Positions 9,745 to 17,968 of a stretch of DNA of 45,051 bases are shown one piece after another; the stretch's first letter is position 1; every line of letters starts with the position of its first letter. Under the pieces are notes generated by a model that saw only the letters and a list, made by a program, of their open reading frames with translations, was not told the origin of the DNA and did not search any database. The DNA lies in NCBI GenBank assembly GCA_937894795.1, contig CALCQV010000110.1, forward strand, positions 1-45,051, read 5' to 3'. The DNA comes from an uncultured Bacteroidales bacterium (GTDB lineage Bacteria; Bacteroidota; Bacteroidia; Bacteroidales; Lentimicrobiaceae). The translations under genes were made by a program, and so were the position numbers.

Positions 9745-9823
9745 ATTTATTAGTGTGCTGCTTAGCATACGCAAGTCTTGATATACTCAATCACTTTAAA
9801 TAATCATTTCAAGATACGGAATC

Positions 9824-10381
9824 ATGAAACTACTTAGGATATTAACTCTTTGTATAGCCATTTCCTTCATTACATCATGCAATCAATCATCTGTCAGTGA
9901 TACCGGGAAACAGGCACCTCAAGAATGGAAAACGTTGCATGAAAATGGCTATTCCCTGCAATATCCCCCCAACTGGTCACTTGATAAGTCGGGCCAATCG
10001 GGTACTAGTTTTATTGTGCTTTCACAGCAGGAATCACCTGATGATAATTTCAGGGAAAACGTTAATCTGCTTATCCAGGATTTGTCGGGTTTGAACATAG
10101 ATTTGGATAAGTACACTGAAATTTCATTGGATCAGGTCAGAACAATGCTTACCAAAGGCAAAATCATGGAAAGTGTTGAAAAGAATGCCAGGGGCTTATC
10201 ATATCAGAAAGTTGTATATACCGGTGTTCAGGGGATTTATGAAATCTATTGCCAGCAATACTATTGGGTGAGGGAGAATAAAGCGTATGTGCTGACATTA
10301 ACCTGTGAGACAGATAAAGTTAAAATGTACAAAGAGACGGGTGAAATGATTCTTAATAGCTTTAAGTTTGATAATATATAA
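9824..10381 (+). CDS. PsbP/DcrB-like lipoprotein
   Basis: A 185-residue protein with a lipoprotein signal peptide; the lipobox 'FITSC' places the modified cysteine at residue 19. The mature part begins with 'W..L.ENGYSLQYPPNWSLD', the hallmark opening of the PsbP/DcrB (DUF1795-type) fold, and continues as alternating strands to 'MILNSFKFDNI', the usual closing motif of this family. It is probably anchored in a membrane facing the periplasm; members bind ligands or other proteins and have no known catalytic residues. It starts 80 bp after a good promoter, and the M28 peptidase gene follows 39 bp later, so the two likely form an operon. The specific function is unknown. Confidence 0.75.
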   Translation: MKLLRILTLCIAISFITSCNQSSVSDTGKQAPQEWKTLHENGYSLQYPPNWSLDKSGQSGTSFIVLSQQESPDDNFRENVNLLIQDLSGLNIDLDKYTEISLDQVRTMLTKGKIMESVEKNARGLSYQKVVYTGVQGIYEIYCQQYYWVRENKAYVLTLTCETDKVKMYKETGEMILNSFKFDNI

Positions 10382-10420
10382 TAAATATGGGCTTCTCCCA
10401 CTAATTTCAAAACTCAAAAA

Positions 10421-11878
10421 ATGAAAAAACTACTGTTTGCCTCATGTTTGATTATCGGTTTAAATGCAATTGGTCAGGTTATTATCCCTGCCGATTCATT
10501 AAAAAAGCATGTTTATTTTTTGGCCAGTGATTCACTGGAAGGACGTGGATTTTCAACAGTGTCAGGTATGAAGGCGGCAAAATACATTGCAGCTCATTTT
10601 GAAAAGGTAGGATTGACCATGATAGGTGAAAGTTACTTGCATCCTTTCCAGCAGAAGTATGGTACTACCATATTACAGGGTAACAATGTTGTTGGCTTGA
10701 TAGAAGGTTCTGATTCGCTTTTTAAGGATGAGTACATTGTATTGGGTGCTCATTTTGATCATGTTGCTTATGATATGGTTGAGGGCAGGAAGATAGTATA
10801 CAATGGGGCTGATGACAACTCCTCAGGTACTTCGGCCATAATGGAACTTGCAAGAGCCCTGGTTCAGCACAGGAATGAATTGAAACGCAGCGTGATTATA
10901 GTAGCATTTGATGGGGAAGAAAGTGGATTGATTGGCTCAGGTTATTTTGTGAGGCAGGCAATTGTTCCCATAGAGAAGGTCAAGCTGATGATGAGTATTG
11001 ACATGATTGGCAGGTATGCTGAGAGCAAATCACTTACCATGGGAGCCATGGGTACATTGGTTGGTGGTGAAAAGATGCTTGAAGTGTTGGCTGACAAACA
11101 TGATATTGACATAAAAAAAACAGGAGAGGCAATCTCAAATCGAACGGATTCGAAACCATTCGGTGATGCCGGAATTCCTGCACTTCATGTTACAACCGGC
11201 ATTATTGGCCCTTACCATAAGCCTGAAGATGATGCAGGAACACTTGACTATTTGGGAATGGAAAAGGTTTCAGGTCTGTTGTATGAACTAACGGTAGAAG
11301 CATCAAACAGAGGGTCGCTGGATCCAATTGATGCATTGGTTGTTAAAACTAAAAACAAGGGAATCCCGGCATTTAGGTTAGAAGCGAAACTGAATACGGG
11401 AAGTAATCATCATTACTATCCTAAGGAGTTTTATAATGGGAAAAGCAAATTCAGTTATGAAACAGGTTTGGTAGCTCAGTTTATGGGCTCTGATCACCTT
11501 TCGTTACAAGCTGGGGCATTATATTCATCTATGGCAAGTGATTTTATTCCCGGTAACTTCCGTACCCATAGTATCACAACACCCCTGAGTATTGTTCTCG
11601 GAACCAAGATGAATCAGAATATCCGTCAACGATTTTTTGTTAGCTTCGGTGCCTATTACAGTTATCACTTTGCAGGAACAGTAGGTGGAAAGAGTATGGA
11701 TTTCGATAATGACTTTGACAGGGATGAGACGGGGTTGGTATATGGTATTGGGCTCGAAGTGATGTCAGTTGTTGTTGGCGTGGATTTTCGCTATGGATTA
11801 ACTGAACTGGCCAAGGGTACCGGTTATAAAGAATTTAGAAACAGAGGTACTTTCTTCTCTCTGGGTTATTTCTTTTAA
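10421..11878 (+). CDS. M28 zinc aminopeptidase fused to a C-terminal outer-membrane beta-barrel
   Basis: A 485-residue protein with signal peptide 1-18. Residues 25-295 are a peptidase M28 domain. It opens with 'LASDSLEGRG' and has the zinc ligands and catalytic acid in order: H111 in 'GAHFDHV', D131 in 'GADDNSSG', E166/E167 in 'FDGEESG', D194 in 'SIDMIGR', and H266 in 'YHKPEDD'. These enzymes remove N-terminal amino acids from peptides. Residues 310-485 are different: amphipathic strands rich in Tyr, Phe and Gly, ending 'FFSLGYFF', which reads as a small outer-membrane barrel (PorT/OMP_b-brl-like) with an aromatic C terminus. I infer a peptidase tethered to the outer membrane by its own barrel. 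The reading frame is continuous with no frameshift. It is co-transcribed with the preceding lipoprotein gene. Confidence 0.85.
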   Translation: MKKLLFASCLIIGLNAIGQVIIPADSLKKHVYFLASDSLEGRGFSTVSGMKAAKYIAAHFEKVGLTMIGESYLHPFQQKYGTTILQGNNVVGLIEGSDSLFKDEYIVLGAHFDHVAYDMVEGRKIVYNGADDNSSGTSAIMELARALVQHRNELKRSVIIVAFDGEESGLIGSGYFVRQAIVPIEKVKLMMSIDMIGRYAESKSLTMGAMGTLVGGEKMLEVLADKHDIDIKKTGEAISNRTDSKPFGDAGIPALHVTTGIIGPYHKPEDDAGTLDYLGMEKVSGLLYELTVEASNRGSLDPIDALVVKTKNKGIPAFRLEAKLNTGSNHHYYPKEFYNGKSKFSYETGLVAQFMGSDHLSLQAGALYSSMASDFIPGNFRTHSITTPLSIVLGTKMNQNIRQRFFVSFGAYYSYHFAGTVGGKSMDFDNDFDRDETGLVYGIGLEVMSVVVGVDFRYGLTELAKGTGYKEFRNRGTFFSLGYFF

Positions 11879-12049
11879 TCGTTCATTTGCTGCTTAAACT
11901 ATATATAGTAACGGTCAATGCTGTCATTCATGAATTCCATTTATAATGTGGTATAATGAGATTTTAACAGCCCATTGAGGCCAAAACCGACTTTACTAAG
12001 CTTCGTTTATCAAACAGTATTGAGCAATTAAACCCAAATAATCGAAAAA

Positions 12050-12733
12050 ATGAAAAATCGTCTATTCCTGATAGTTTTGCTATTACTGCAATTCGGTCCA
12101 TTTTTAATGGCACAGCCATCAGACTCATGCAGGGTATTGTTGCCTGAAATATCGGGTGAATACTATGGGCCTTGCAAGGATGGCTATGCTGATGGCAAGG
12201 GATTGGCAAAGGGGGTTGACACCTATGCAGGTTTGTTTAAAGGTGGACTTCCACATGGGAAGGGTGAATATACCTATAAAAATGGGAATTGTTATAAGGG
12301 AGCTTTCAGTCACGGTCTTAAACATGGTATTGGCAGATTTACCTATTATATTGATGGGAAGGAGCAGATTTTGAAAGGTTACTGGTCAAATGGTGAATAT
12401 GCCGGTATCTCTAAGCCTGATGAGTTTTACAGGATTACCAGTATAAGTGGAATTGAGTACTACACTATAAAAAAAGTTGAGGGATTTGAGAATCAGGTAA
12501 CCATTTCATTTGAATCAGCAATGATGAGGAACATTCCGGAAGAATTGGAGATTACTGTTTCATCAGGAGAATTAGTAAAAGAGAACAAGAATTATTCAGC
12601 ATATCATTATACGCTGCCTGTAAATTGTTCCATGCAATTTATTATTAGAACACCGCAGGGGTTTCGCATGTGTAATTTCAGCTTTGATATTTTAGAGCCG
12701 GGGAAATACGTTGTCCTTATCAGTAATAGTTAA
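12050..12733 (+). CDS. Exported MORN-repeat protein with unknown C-terminal domain
   Basis: A 227-residue protein with a hydrophobic signal peptide (1-22, ending 'FLMAQ'). Residues about 35-115 hold three to four MORN repeats of the form Y-x-G-x-(F/W)-x-x-G-x-x-H-G-x-G, for example 'YAGLFKGGLPHGKGEYTYKNG' shortened here to its core 'FKGGLPHGKGEY'. MORN repeats form a beta-sheet meander used for protein or lipid contact. Residues about 130-227 form a beta-rich domain I do not recognise. The next gene begins 13 bp after the stop, so the two are likely co-transcribed. There is no catalytic motif, and the role is unknown. Being exported is less usual than the cytoplasmic location of many MORN proteins. 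Confidence 0.75.
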   Translation: MKNRLFLIVLLLLQFGPFLMAQPSDSCRVLLPEISGEYYGPCKDGYADGKGLAKGVDTYAGLFKGGLPHGKGEYTYKNGNCYKGAFSHGLKHGIGRFTYYIDGKEQILKGYWSNGEYAGISKPDEFYRITSISGIEYYTIKKVEGFENQVTISFESAMMRNIPEELEITVSSGELVKENKNYSAYHYTLPVNCSMQFIIRTPQGFRMCNFSFDILEPGKYVVLISNS

Positions 12734-12746
12734 TCATTCAACAGCA

Positions 12747-13520
12747 ATGAAATCTACCTATAGGAAAGAAGTCGAGTCGGCACTTCAGAAGCTGAATAGG
12801 AATCGCGAAGAGATTCTTACAGAAAACGACATACAAAAATTACCCATCCCCGTTCAGAAGTATCTTCATTTCGTTGGTGTCGTGGGAAAGCCGAAAGTTA
12901 AGAGTGTAATGGTAAAAGCCACCGGTCAGATCAAGTCGAATCCTGATGATTCGCAATACATGAACTTCGCCTCTGAGCAATATAATATATTTGATAAGCC
13001 TTTCCGTGCATTTTATATCAAAGCCAGAAAGATGGGTATTCCAGCTATAGGCCTTCATCTTTATAAAGATATAACAGCCAGGATGATTATTAAGATTGCC
13101 GGTTTATTTAAAGTTGCTGATGCCCGTGGACCTGAGATGGATAAAGGTGAAACGGTAACTGTGTTTAATGATATGTGCTTCATGGCACCTGCCTGTTTGA
13201 TTGATCCAAATATTGAATGGGAGTTGATTGATCAGTTAACAGTAAAGGCCTGTTTCACTAACGGTTCGGTTAAAATCAATGCAGTGCTCACATTTGATGA
13301 AGAAGGGAAACTGGTTGACTTTGTAAGTCATGACAGGTATGAAACGGCTGATGGCAAAATATACAGGAACTATCCATGGAGGACACCGGTTAAGGAGTAT
13401 GGCTATTTTAACGGATACCACCTGCCGGCGAAAGCAGAAGCAATATGGGTTAAGCCGGAGGGTGATTTCTGTTATGGTATTTTCAATCTCAACCAGATAC
13501 AATATAATGTTACTGTTTGA
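12747..13520 (+). CDS. Conserved hypothetical protein, possibly DUF6544/DUF6920-like
   Basis: A 257-residue protein. An upstream in-frame ATG at 12711 would overlap the MORN gene by 23 bases, so I prefer the ATG at 12747, which gives the natural start 'MKSTYRKEVESALQ'. There is no signal peptide and no clear transmembrane helix. The early motif 'LPIPVQKYLHFVGVVGK' and the later 'RYETADGKIYRNYPWRTPV.EYGYFNGYHLP' region (quoted in parts) resemble a family of uncharacterised proteins I associate with DUF6544 or DUF6920; this is from memory and uncertain. The conserved late segment with Gly, Trp, Tyr and His suggests a lipid- or ligand-binding beta fold. It directly follows the MORN gene. Confidence 0.65.
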   Translation: MKSTYRKEVESALQKLNRNREEILTENDIQKLPIPVQKYLHFVGVVGKPKVKSVMVKATGQIKSNPDDSQYMNFASEQYNIFDKPFRAFYIKARKMGIPAIGLHLYKDITARMIIKIAGLFKVADARGPEMDKGETVTVFNDMCFMAPACLIDPNIEWELIDQLTVKACFTNGSVKINAVLTFDEEGKLVDFVSHDRYETADGKIYRNYPWRTPVKEYGYFNGYHLPAKAEAIWVKPEGDFCYGIFNLNQIQYNVTV

Positions 13521-13705
13521 GTGTTACGTAACAATAAGGGTAATGCCCATCAATAATAAGCCCGTGTATGTTGAAAGGCGTTTTTGAAATGATAGAACAG
13601 TTACAAAAATGCTCAGTAATCAATCGCCATTGCTATTAGTTTACATCTTAGAATTGCATTTAACCATTAGGTAAGTACTCAATCGCAAGTAAGAATATTA
13701 TTTAC

Positions 13706-13713
13706 TAATTTTG
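13706..13713 (+). promoter_or_regulatory. -7 box TAATTTTG upstream of the ABC-F gene
   Basis: This is an exact TAnnTTTG match 98 bp before the ABC-F start codon. No matching -33 TTTG is visible. It would give a leader of about 90 bases containing the mini-ORF and the inverted repeat described separately. Confidence 0.45.
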
Positions 13714-13736
13714 CACTCTAATTAACTCTCACCACA

Positions 13737-13748
13737 ATGAAAATGTAA
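13737..13748 (+). CDS. Possible three-residue leader peptide (MKM) before the ABC-F gene
   Basis: ATG AAA ATG TAA lies about 17 bases after the predicted transcription start. Its stop codon overlaps the first arm of an 11-bp inverted repeat whose second arm abuts the ABC-F start codon. This is the layout of a translational attenuator; very short leaders are known for ribosome-protection and ABC-F genes. A chance occurrence in AT-rich DNA is quite possible. Confidence 0.3.
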   Translation: MKM

Positions 13749-13811
13749 TAATTTCTTCCGACAGACAGATTGCTCTTTTCAGTTATCTTAAATCAAAGAC
13801 AGAAATTATTA
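13746..13811 (+). promoter_or_regulatory. Inverted repeat that could mask the ABC-F start codon
   Basis: TAATAATTTCT (13746-13756) is the exact reverse complement of AGAAATTATTA (13801-13811). The second arm includes the A of the ABC-F ATG. The stem is almost all A-T with a 44-base loop, so its stability alone is modest. Confidence 0.4.
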
Positions 13812-15400
13812 TGCTTACAGCTTTTAATATTACCTATTTACATCCCGATAAGGATCTCTTATTTGAAAACATTGGTTTTACAGTTGCCCAACACGAAAAG
13901 GTAGCTTTAATTGGTAACAATGGCGTTGGTAAATCCACCTTGCTACGTATAATAGCAGGAGAATTGATTCCGGCTGCCGGTGTCGTTAACTGCGATTTGA
14001 AACCTTACTATGTGCCACAGCACTTTGGTCAATACAATGAAACGACCATAGCCGAAGCATTGCGAATTGATAAAAAACTAAATGCATTGCATGCAATATT
14101 GGTCGGAGATGTGAGCGATGTTAACCTTAAAATGATGAACGATGACTGGTCAATTGAGGAAAGAAGTCAGGAAGCATTGTCGTTTTGGAGGCTCAACCAT
14201 GTTTCACTGGCTCAAAAGATGGGGAACTTAAGCGGAGGAGAAAAGACCAAGGTGTTCTTATCGGGTATCTTTATTCACCAACCCCAAATTGTTTTGCTCG
14301 ACGAGCCTACCAATCATTTGGATACTCCGGCCAGAGATATCTTGTACAATTACATCATGACAACTACTGACACAGTTATAGCAGTAAGCCATGATAAGAT
14401 TCTGCTTGATCTGGTATGCTCAGTTTATGAACTGGAAAAGCAAGGTATTACGGTTTATGGAGGTAATTATAGCTTTTACAAAGAGCAGCGTGAAGCGGCC
14501 AACAGGGCATTATATCAGGAACTTGATGAAAAGGAGAAGAAACTTCGTAAAGCAAAGAAGGCAGAACGCGATACCGTTGAAAGAAAACAACGACAAAACA
14601 ATCGGGGTAAAGGAAAACATATAAAAGAAGGGGTGGCACGTATCTTTATGAAAACACTCAAAAACAGTGCTGAAGCAAGCACTGCCAGGTTAAAAGAAGT
14701 ACATGCCGGAAAGATTGAGACTATTACTGAAGAATTGAAACAAGCACTACAGAACTTGCCGGATACCAAAAAGATGAAAATGAATTTTGAAAAATCATCT
14801 TTGCATACCGGTAAACTATTAGTAGAAGCCAAAGGCATCAATTTTCGTTATGATTCCAGGAAATTGTGGAATGAAGCGATTGACCTTCAATTATATAGTG
14901 GTGATAGAATTAGAATAAAAGGAAACAATGGATCAGGTAAAACAACTTTAATCAAGATCATTCTTGGTGACATAACGCCTATTGAAGGTTCAATAAAACG
15001 ATCAACTGTTAAGTCCATTTATGTTGATCAGGACTATTCACTTATAAAGGATGAATTAGCTGTTTATGAACAAGCTGAACAATTCAATTATAGCAGATTG
15101 CCTGAGCACGAAGTAAAAATAAGACTAAGCAGATTCTTATTTCAGCAGGAATCGTGGGACAAAGCCTGTTCCACTTTGAGTGGAGGTGAGAAAATGCGGT
15201 TAATGTTATGCTCACTGATGATAAGTAACCAATCGCCCGACCTTTTTATACTGGATGAGCCCACCAACAACCTGGATATCAGAAGTGTTGAAATACTTAA
15301 AGCTGCCATAAATGAATATCATGGTACCTTGATGGTAGTATCGCACGATATAGATTTTTTGGAGGCGATCAATGTGACCCGCGAGGTTGAAATTTCGTAA
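13811..15400 (+). CDS. ABC-F family ATPase (ribosome-associated)
   Basis: A 529-residue soluble protein with two ABC cassettes and no transmembrane domain. Cassette 1: Walker A 'GNNGVGKST' (35-43), signature 'LSGGEKTKV' (140-148), Walker B 'IVLLDEPTNHLD' (160-171). An interdomain linker (about 215-335) is highly charged, with a helical 'DEKEKKLRKAKKAERD' stretch. Cassette 2: Walker A 'GNNGSGKTT' (371-379), 'LSGGEKMRL' (456-464), 'LFILDEPTNNLD' (478-489). ABC-F proteins bind the ribosomal E site and relieve stalled or antibiotic-bound ribosomes. Whether this member is a housekeeping factor or an antibiotic-protection protein cannot be told from motifs alone. Its leader holds a possible attenuator, which would favour the second. 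It stands alone between unrelated genes. Confidence 0.92.
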   Translation: MLTAFNITYLHPDKDLLFENIGFTVAQHEKVALIGNNGVGKSTLLRIIAGELIPAAGVVNCDLKPYYVPQHFGQYNETTIAEALRIDKKLNALHAILVGDVSDVNLKMMNDDWSIEERSQEALSFWRLNHVSLAQKMGNLSGGEKTKVFLSGIFIHQPQIVLLDEPTNHLDTPARDILYNYIMTTTDTVIAVSHDKILLDLVCSVYELEKQGITVYGGNYSFYKEQREAANRALYQELDEKEKKLRKAKKAERDTVERKQRQNNRGKGKHIKEGVARIFMKTLKNSAEASTARLKEVHAGKIETITEELKQALQNLPDTKKMKMNFEKSSLHTGKLLVEAKGINFRYDSRKLWNEAIDLQLYSGDRIRIKGNNGSGKTTLIKIILGDITPIEGSIKRSTVKSIYVDQDYSLIKDELAVYEQAEQFNYSRLPEHEVKIRLSRFLFQQESWDKACSTLSGGEKMRLMLCSLMISNQSPDLFILDEPTNNLDIRSVEILKAAINEYHGTLMVVSHDIDFLEAINVTREVEIS

Positions 15401-15515
15401 AAACTCCTTATCTTTATATTATATATACTTTGATACCCATCAACTGATGTTATAATCGGTAGCAGAAATAAGTGTTTAAAGCAAAAATACCAATGTTGGT
15501 TTTATCACTCCTGAT

Positions 15516-16703
15516 ATGAAAAGTTTAAACGCAAAACTGGCACTTTATAATACCCCCCAGCTGGTAATGAAGGCGGGTTTATATCCCTATTTCAGACCAA
15601 TACAATCAGAACAGGATACCGTTGTCATGATGAATGGCAGTAAGGTGCTGATGTTTGGGTCAAACAGTTATCTTGGTTTAACGAATCACCCCCGTATTAA
15701 AGAAGCAGCAAAAAAGGCCATAGATAAATATGGTACCGGATGTGCCGGATCAAGGTTCTTAAACGGAACCCTTGATATTCATATTGAGTTGGAAGAACGA
15801 TTGGCCGGATTTGTTAATAAGGAAGAAGCAATTTGCTATAGCACAGGATTCCAGGTTAACCTGGGGGCGGTATCCACTTTGACCGGCCATAATGACTACC
15901 TCTTGCTTGATGAATTGGACCACGCTTCAATTATTGACGGAAGCAGGCTTTCATTCTCGAAAGTGCTGAAATATGCACACAATGATATGGATTCTCTGGA
16001 ATCTAAACTTAAACTATGTGAGCCTGATAAACTGAAATTGATTGTTACTGATGGAATCTTCTCAATGGAGGGTGACATTGTCAATTTGCCTGAAGTTGTT
16101 AGGCTTGCAGAGATATACGATGCTTCAGTGATGGTGGATGATGCTCATTCCATAGGAGTCATTGGGGAAAATGGATCAGGAACCGCTTCATATTTCAACC
16201 TTACTGACAGTGTGGACCTCATAATGGGTACCTTCTCAAAGTCGTTGGCATCATTGGGAGGTTTTATTGCAGGCAATAAAGAGACCATTAATTTTCTAAA
16301 GCATAATTCACGGGCACTTATTTTCAGTGCTAGTATGACTCCGGCTTCAGCTGCAAGCGTATTGGCGGCATTGGATATTATGGAAAGTGAACCTGAGCGT
16401 ATTGAACATCTGTGGGATGTTACCAATATGGCTTTGTATGGGTTTAAAGCTATGGGCTTTAATACAGGGGCTTCTGAATCACCAATTATACCTCTCTTTA
16501 TTCATGATGATATCATGGCGCTTCAGATGACTAAAATGTTACTGGAAGAGGGCATCTTTGTTAATCCTATTGTATCACCGGCTGTTAAAAAAGAAGATAG
16601 TCTGATACGCTTTTCCCTGATGGCCACCCATACTTTTGAACAAGTGGAGATTGCATTGGAAAAGATTGAAAAAGTGGGGAAGCAAATCGGAATACTGCAT
16701 TAA
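15516..16703 (+). CDS. spt: Serine palmitoyltransferase (alpha-oxoamine synthase family)
   Basis: A 395-residue PLP-dependent alpha-oxoamine synthase. Family members join an amino acid to an acyl-CoA: serine palmitoyltransferase, BioF or Kbl. Seen: 'GSNSYLGLTNHP' (48-59), H136 in 'DELDHASIIDGSRLS' that stacks on PLP, 'VDDAHSIGV' with D209/H211 (207-215), and the Schiff-base lysine K242 in 'GTFSKSLASLGGF'. 'FSKSLASLGGF' is closer to bacterial serine palmitoyltransferases than to BioF or Kbl. The next gene, 54 bp downstream, is a short-chain reductase, matching the following step of sphingoid-base synthesis. No biotin genes are nearby. I call it serine palmitoyltransferase, acting in the cytoplasm on serine and palmitoyl-CoA; KBL/BioF activity is the alternative. 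Confidence 0.8.
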   Translation: MKSLNAKLALYNTPQLVMKAGLYPYFRPIQSEQDTVVMMNGSKVLMFGSNSYLGLTNHPRIKEAAKKAIDKYGTGCAGSRFLNGTLDIHIELEERLAGFVNKEEAICYSTGFQVNLGAVSTLTGHNDYLLLDELDHASIIDGSRLSFSKVLKYAHNDMDSLESKLKLCEPDKLKLIVTDGIFSMEGDIVNLPEVVRLAEIYDASVMVDDAHSIGVIGENGSGTASYFNLTDSVDLIMGTFSKSLASLGGFIAGNKETINFLKHNSRALIFSASMTPASAASVLAALDIMESEPERIEHLWDVTNMALYGFKAMGFNTGASESPIIPLFIHDDIMALQMTKMLLEEGIFVNPIVSPAVKKEDSLIRFSLMATHTFEQVEIALEKIEKVGKQIGILH

Positions 16704-16757
16704 GAAACCGAAATATTAAAAACGATTCTCAACGTTTAGTACACATCAACACAAAGA

Positions 16758-17564
16758 ATGAGCAAGGTTGTATTTATAACGGGCATATCATCGGGATTTG
16801 GAAAATTTACCTCTTCATATCTCGCAGAAAAGGGGTATACGGTTTATGGCACTTATAGAACAGAATGTGAGCACCACCCTAAGGTTAAAGTGCTTCAGAT
16901 GGATGTTAAAGATAAAATGCAGGTTGAAAATTGCATAGAACAGGTTCTGAAACAGGAAGGCCGAATTGATATCCTGATAAACAATGCAGGAATGCATACC
17001 GGAGGCGCCATTGAGATAACACCGCTTGATAACGTGGCAGCCCAGATGGATACAAACTTTATGGGTGCGATATATACTGTTAAAGCTGTATTGCCAATAA
17101 TGCGCCAACAGGGTGGGGGTACTATTGTCAATATCAGTTCTATTGGCGGATTAATGGGACTGCCTTTTCAGGGATACTATTCTGCTTGCAAGTTCGCTAT
17201 TGAAGGATTCAGCGAAGCCCTGCGAATGGAAGTCAAACAATTCAATATCAAGGTAATTGTAATTAATCCTGGCGATTTTCATACTAATAATACCAGGAAC
17301 AGGAAAAATGTCTTTGCTGCTGATAATATCGAAGACTATAATTTGCAATTCAGTAAATCATTGGCAGTAATTGAAAATGATGAAAACAATGGTTGGCATC
17401 CGGAGGTACTAGCCCGAAAAATGTACAAAATACTTGAGGAAAAGCATCCGGCCAATAGATATGTAATTGCCTCCTGGGATCAAAGACTTGCTGTTTTATT
17501 AAAGCGCATCCTTCCCGGGAAGTGGTTTGCAGGAGTATTAAGCAGCCACTACGGTATCAGATAA
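16758..17564 (+). CDS. Short-chain dehydrogenase/reductase, candidate 3-ketosphinganine reductase
   Basis: A 268-residue classical SDR. The Rossmann nucleotide motif is 'TGISSGFG' (8-15), followed by 'NNAG' (75-78), catalytic S127/S128 in 'VNISSIGG', and Y141-x3-K145 in 'GYYSACKFA'. An arginine in 'YGTYRTECE' after beta-2 suggests NADP(H). The C-terminal segment with 'GKWFAGVLSSHYGI' is hydrophobic and could touch the membrane. It lies 54 bp after the serine palmitoyltransferase gene on the same strand, so I infer reduction of 3-ketosphinganine to sphinganine. SDR membership is certain; the substrate is a context-based guess. Confidence 0.8.
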   Translation: MSKVVFITGISSGFGKFTSSYLAEKGYTVYGTYRTECEHHPKVKVLQMDVKDKMQVENCIEQVLKQEGRIDILINNAGMHTGGAIEITPLDNVAAQMDTNFMGAIYTVKAVLPIMRQQGGGTIVNISSIGGLMGLPFQGYYSACKFAIEGFSEALRMEVKQFNIKVIVINPGDFHTNNTRNRKNVFAADNIEDYNLQFSKSLAVIENDENNGWHPEVLARKMYKILEEKHPANRYVIASWDQRLAVLLKRILPGKWFAGVLSSHYGIR

Positions 17565-17968
17565 TAGAGAGCCATCTCAAGATATTACCCTTGATTGATG
17601 TTTGTTCTAATCAGGTGCTTAAGCTATGCATATAGTTGGCCGTGTTACAGCTTATTAGATGCGAATGCCCGTAAGTAATCAACATAAACAATTTCCACTT
17701 CGGGCAATGCTTTTATGAAAATTGATTAAATATTAAAGATTTCCGGTTTTAAGTTTAGGGTAAATCGCTGTTTATTTGTCATAATATAAAAGGCGGTCGC
17801 ATGTGATTCAGTCAGCAGCTTTTCTCTTAATTCATTTAATTGTATAGTTTTTATAAAAGCATCTAAATGAGTTTAAGTCAAGAGTTATTTTCTTAAGCCG
17901 CTCAATTGTATAGTTTTTAAACAGGCAGGCAGGTATACTTTAATAAACAGCCCAATATACAGTTCAGT
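17565..17968. other. Gene-free region before the adhesin-like gene (404 bp)
   Basis: No gene is visible. It contains a TGCCCG/CGGGCA inverted pair (17666-17671, 17701-17706) and a 16-bp direct repeat listed separately. No TAnnTTTG box is seen near the next gene. Confidence 0.5.
17838..17919 (+). repeat. 16-bp direct repeat AATTGTATAGTTTTTA, 66 bp apart
   Basis: Exact copies lie at 17838-17853 and 17904-17919, both preceded by a CTTAA about ten bases upstream. The second is 49 bp before the T9SS gene at 17969. They could be duplicated promoter or operator sites; function is unknown. Confidence 0.55.

Larger units (their letters stand above)
9042..9823. other. Long divergent intergenic region (782 bp)
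   Basis: No credible gene lies here. It holds a short perfect hairpin CGCACAGGTGTGCG at 9229-9242, the 98-bp inverted 11-bp-unit element at 9371-9468, and a well-formed Bacteroidota promoter at 9715-9744 reading toward the lipoprotein gene. A 75-codon open frame on the minus strand (9484-9711) has no recognisable features and is not called. Confidence 0.6.

Noticed and set aside
12711..12746. Upstream ATG at 12711 as start of the DUF-type protein
   Set aside because: It overlaps the MORN gene by 23 bases and adds twelve residues unlike a domain start; the ATG at 12747 fits better.
15516..16703. BioF or Kbl instead of serine palmitoyltransferase
   Set aside because: The lysine-site motif and the downstream SDR favour sphingolipid synthesis, and no biotin or threonine-degradation genes are adjacent. 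Not fully excluded.
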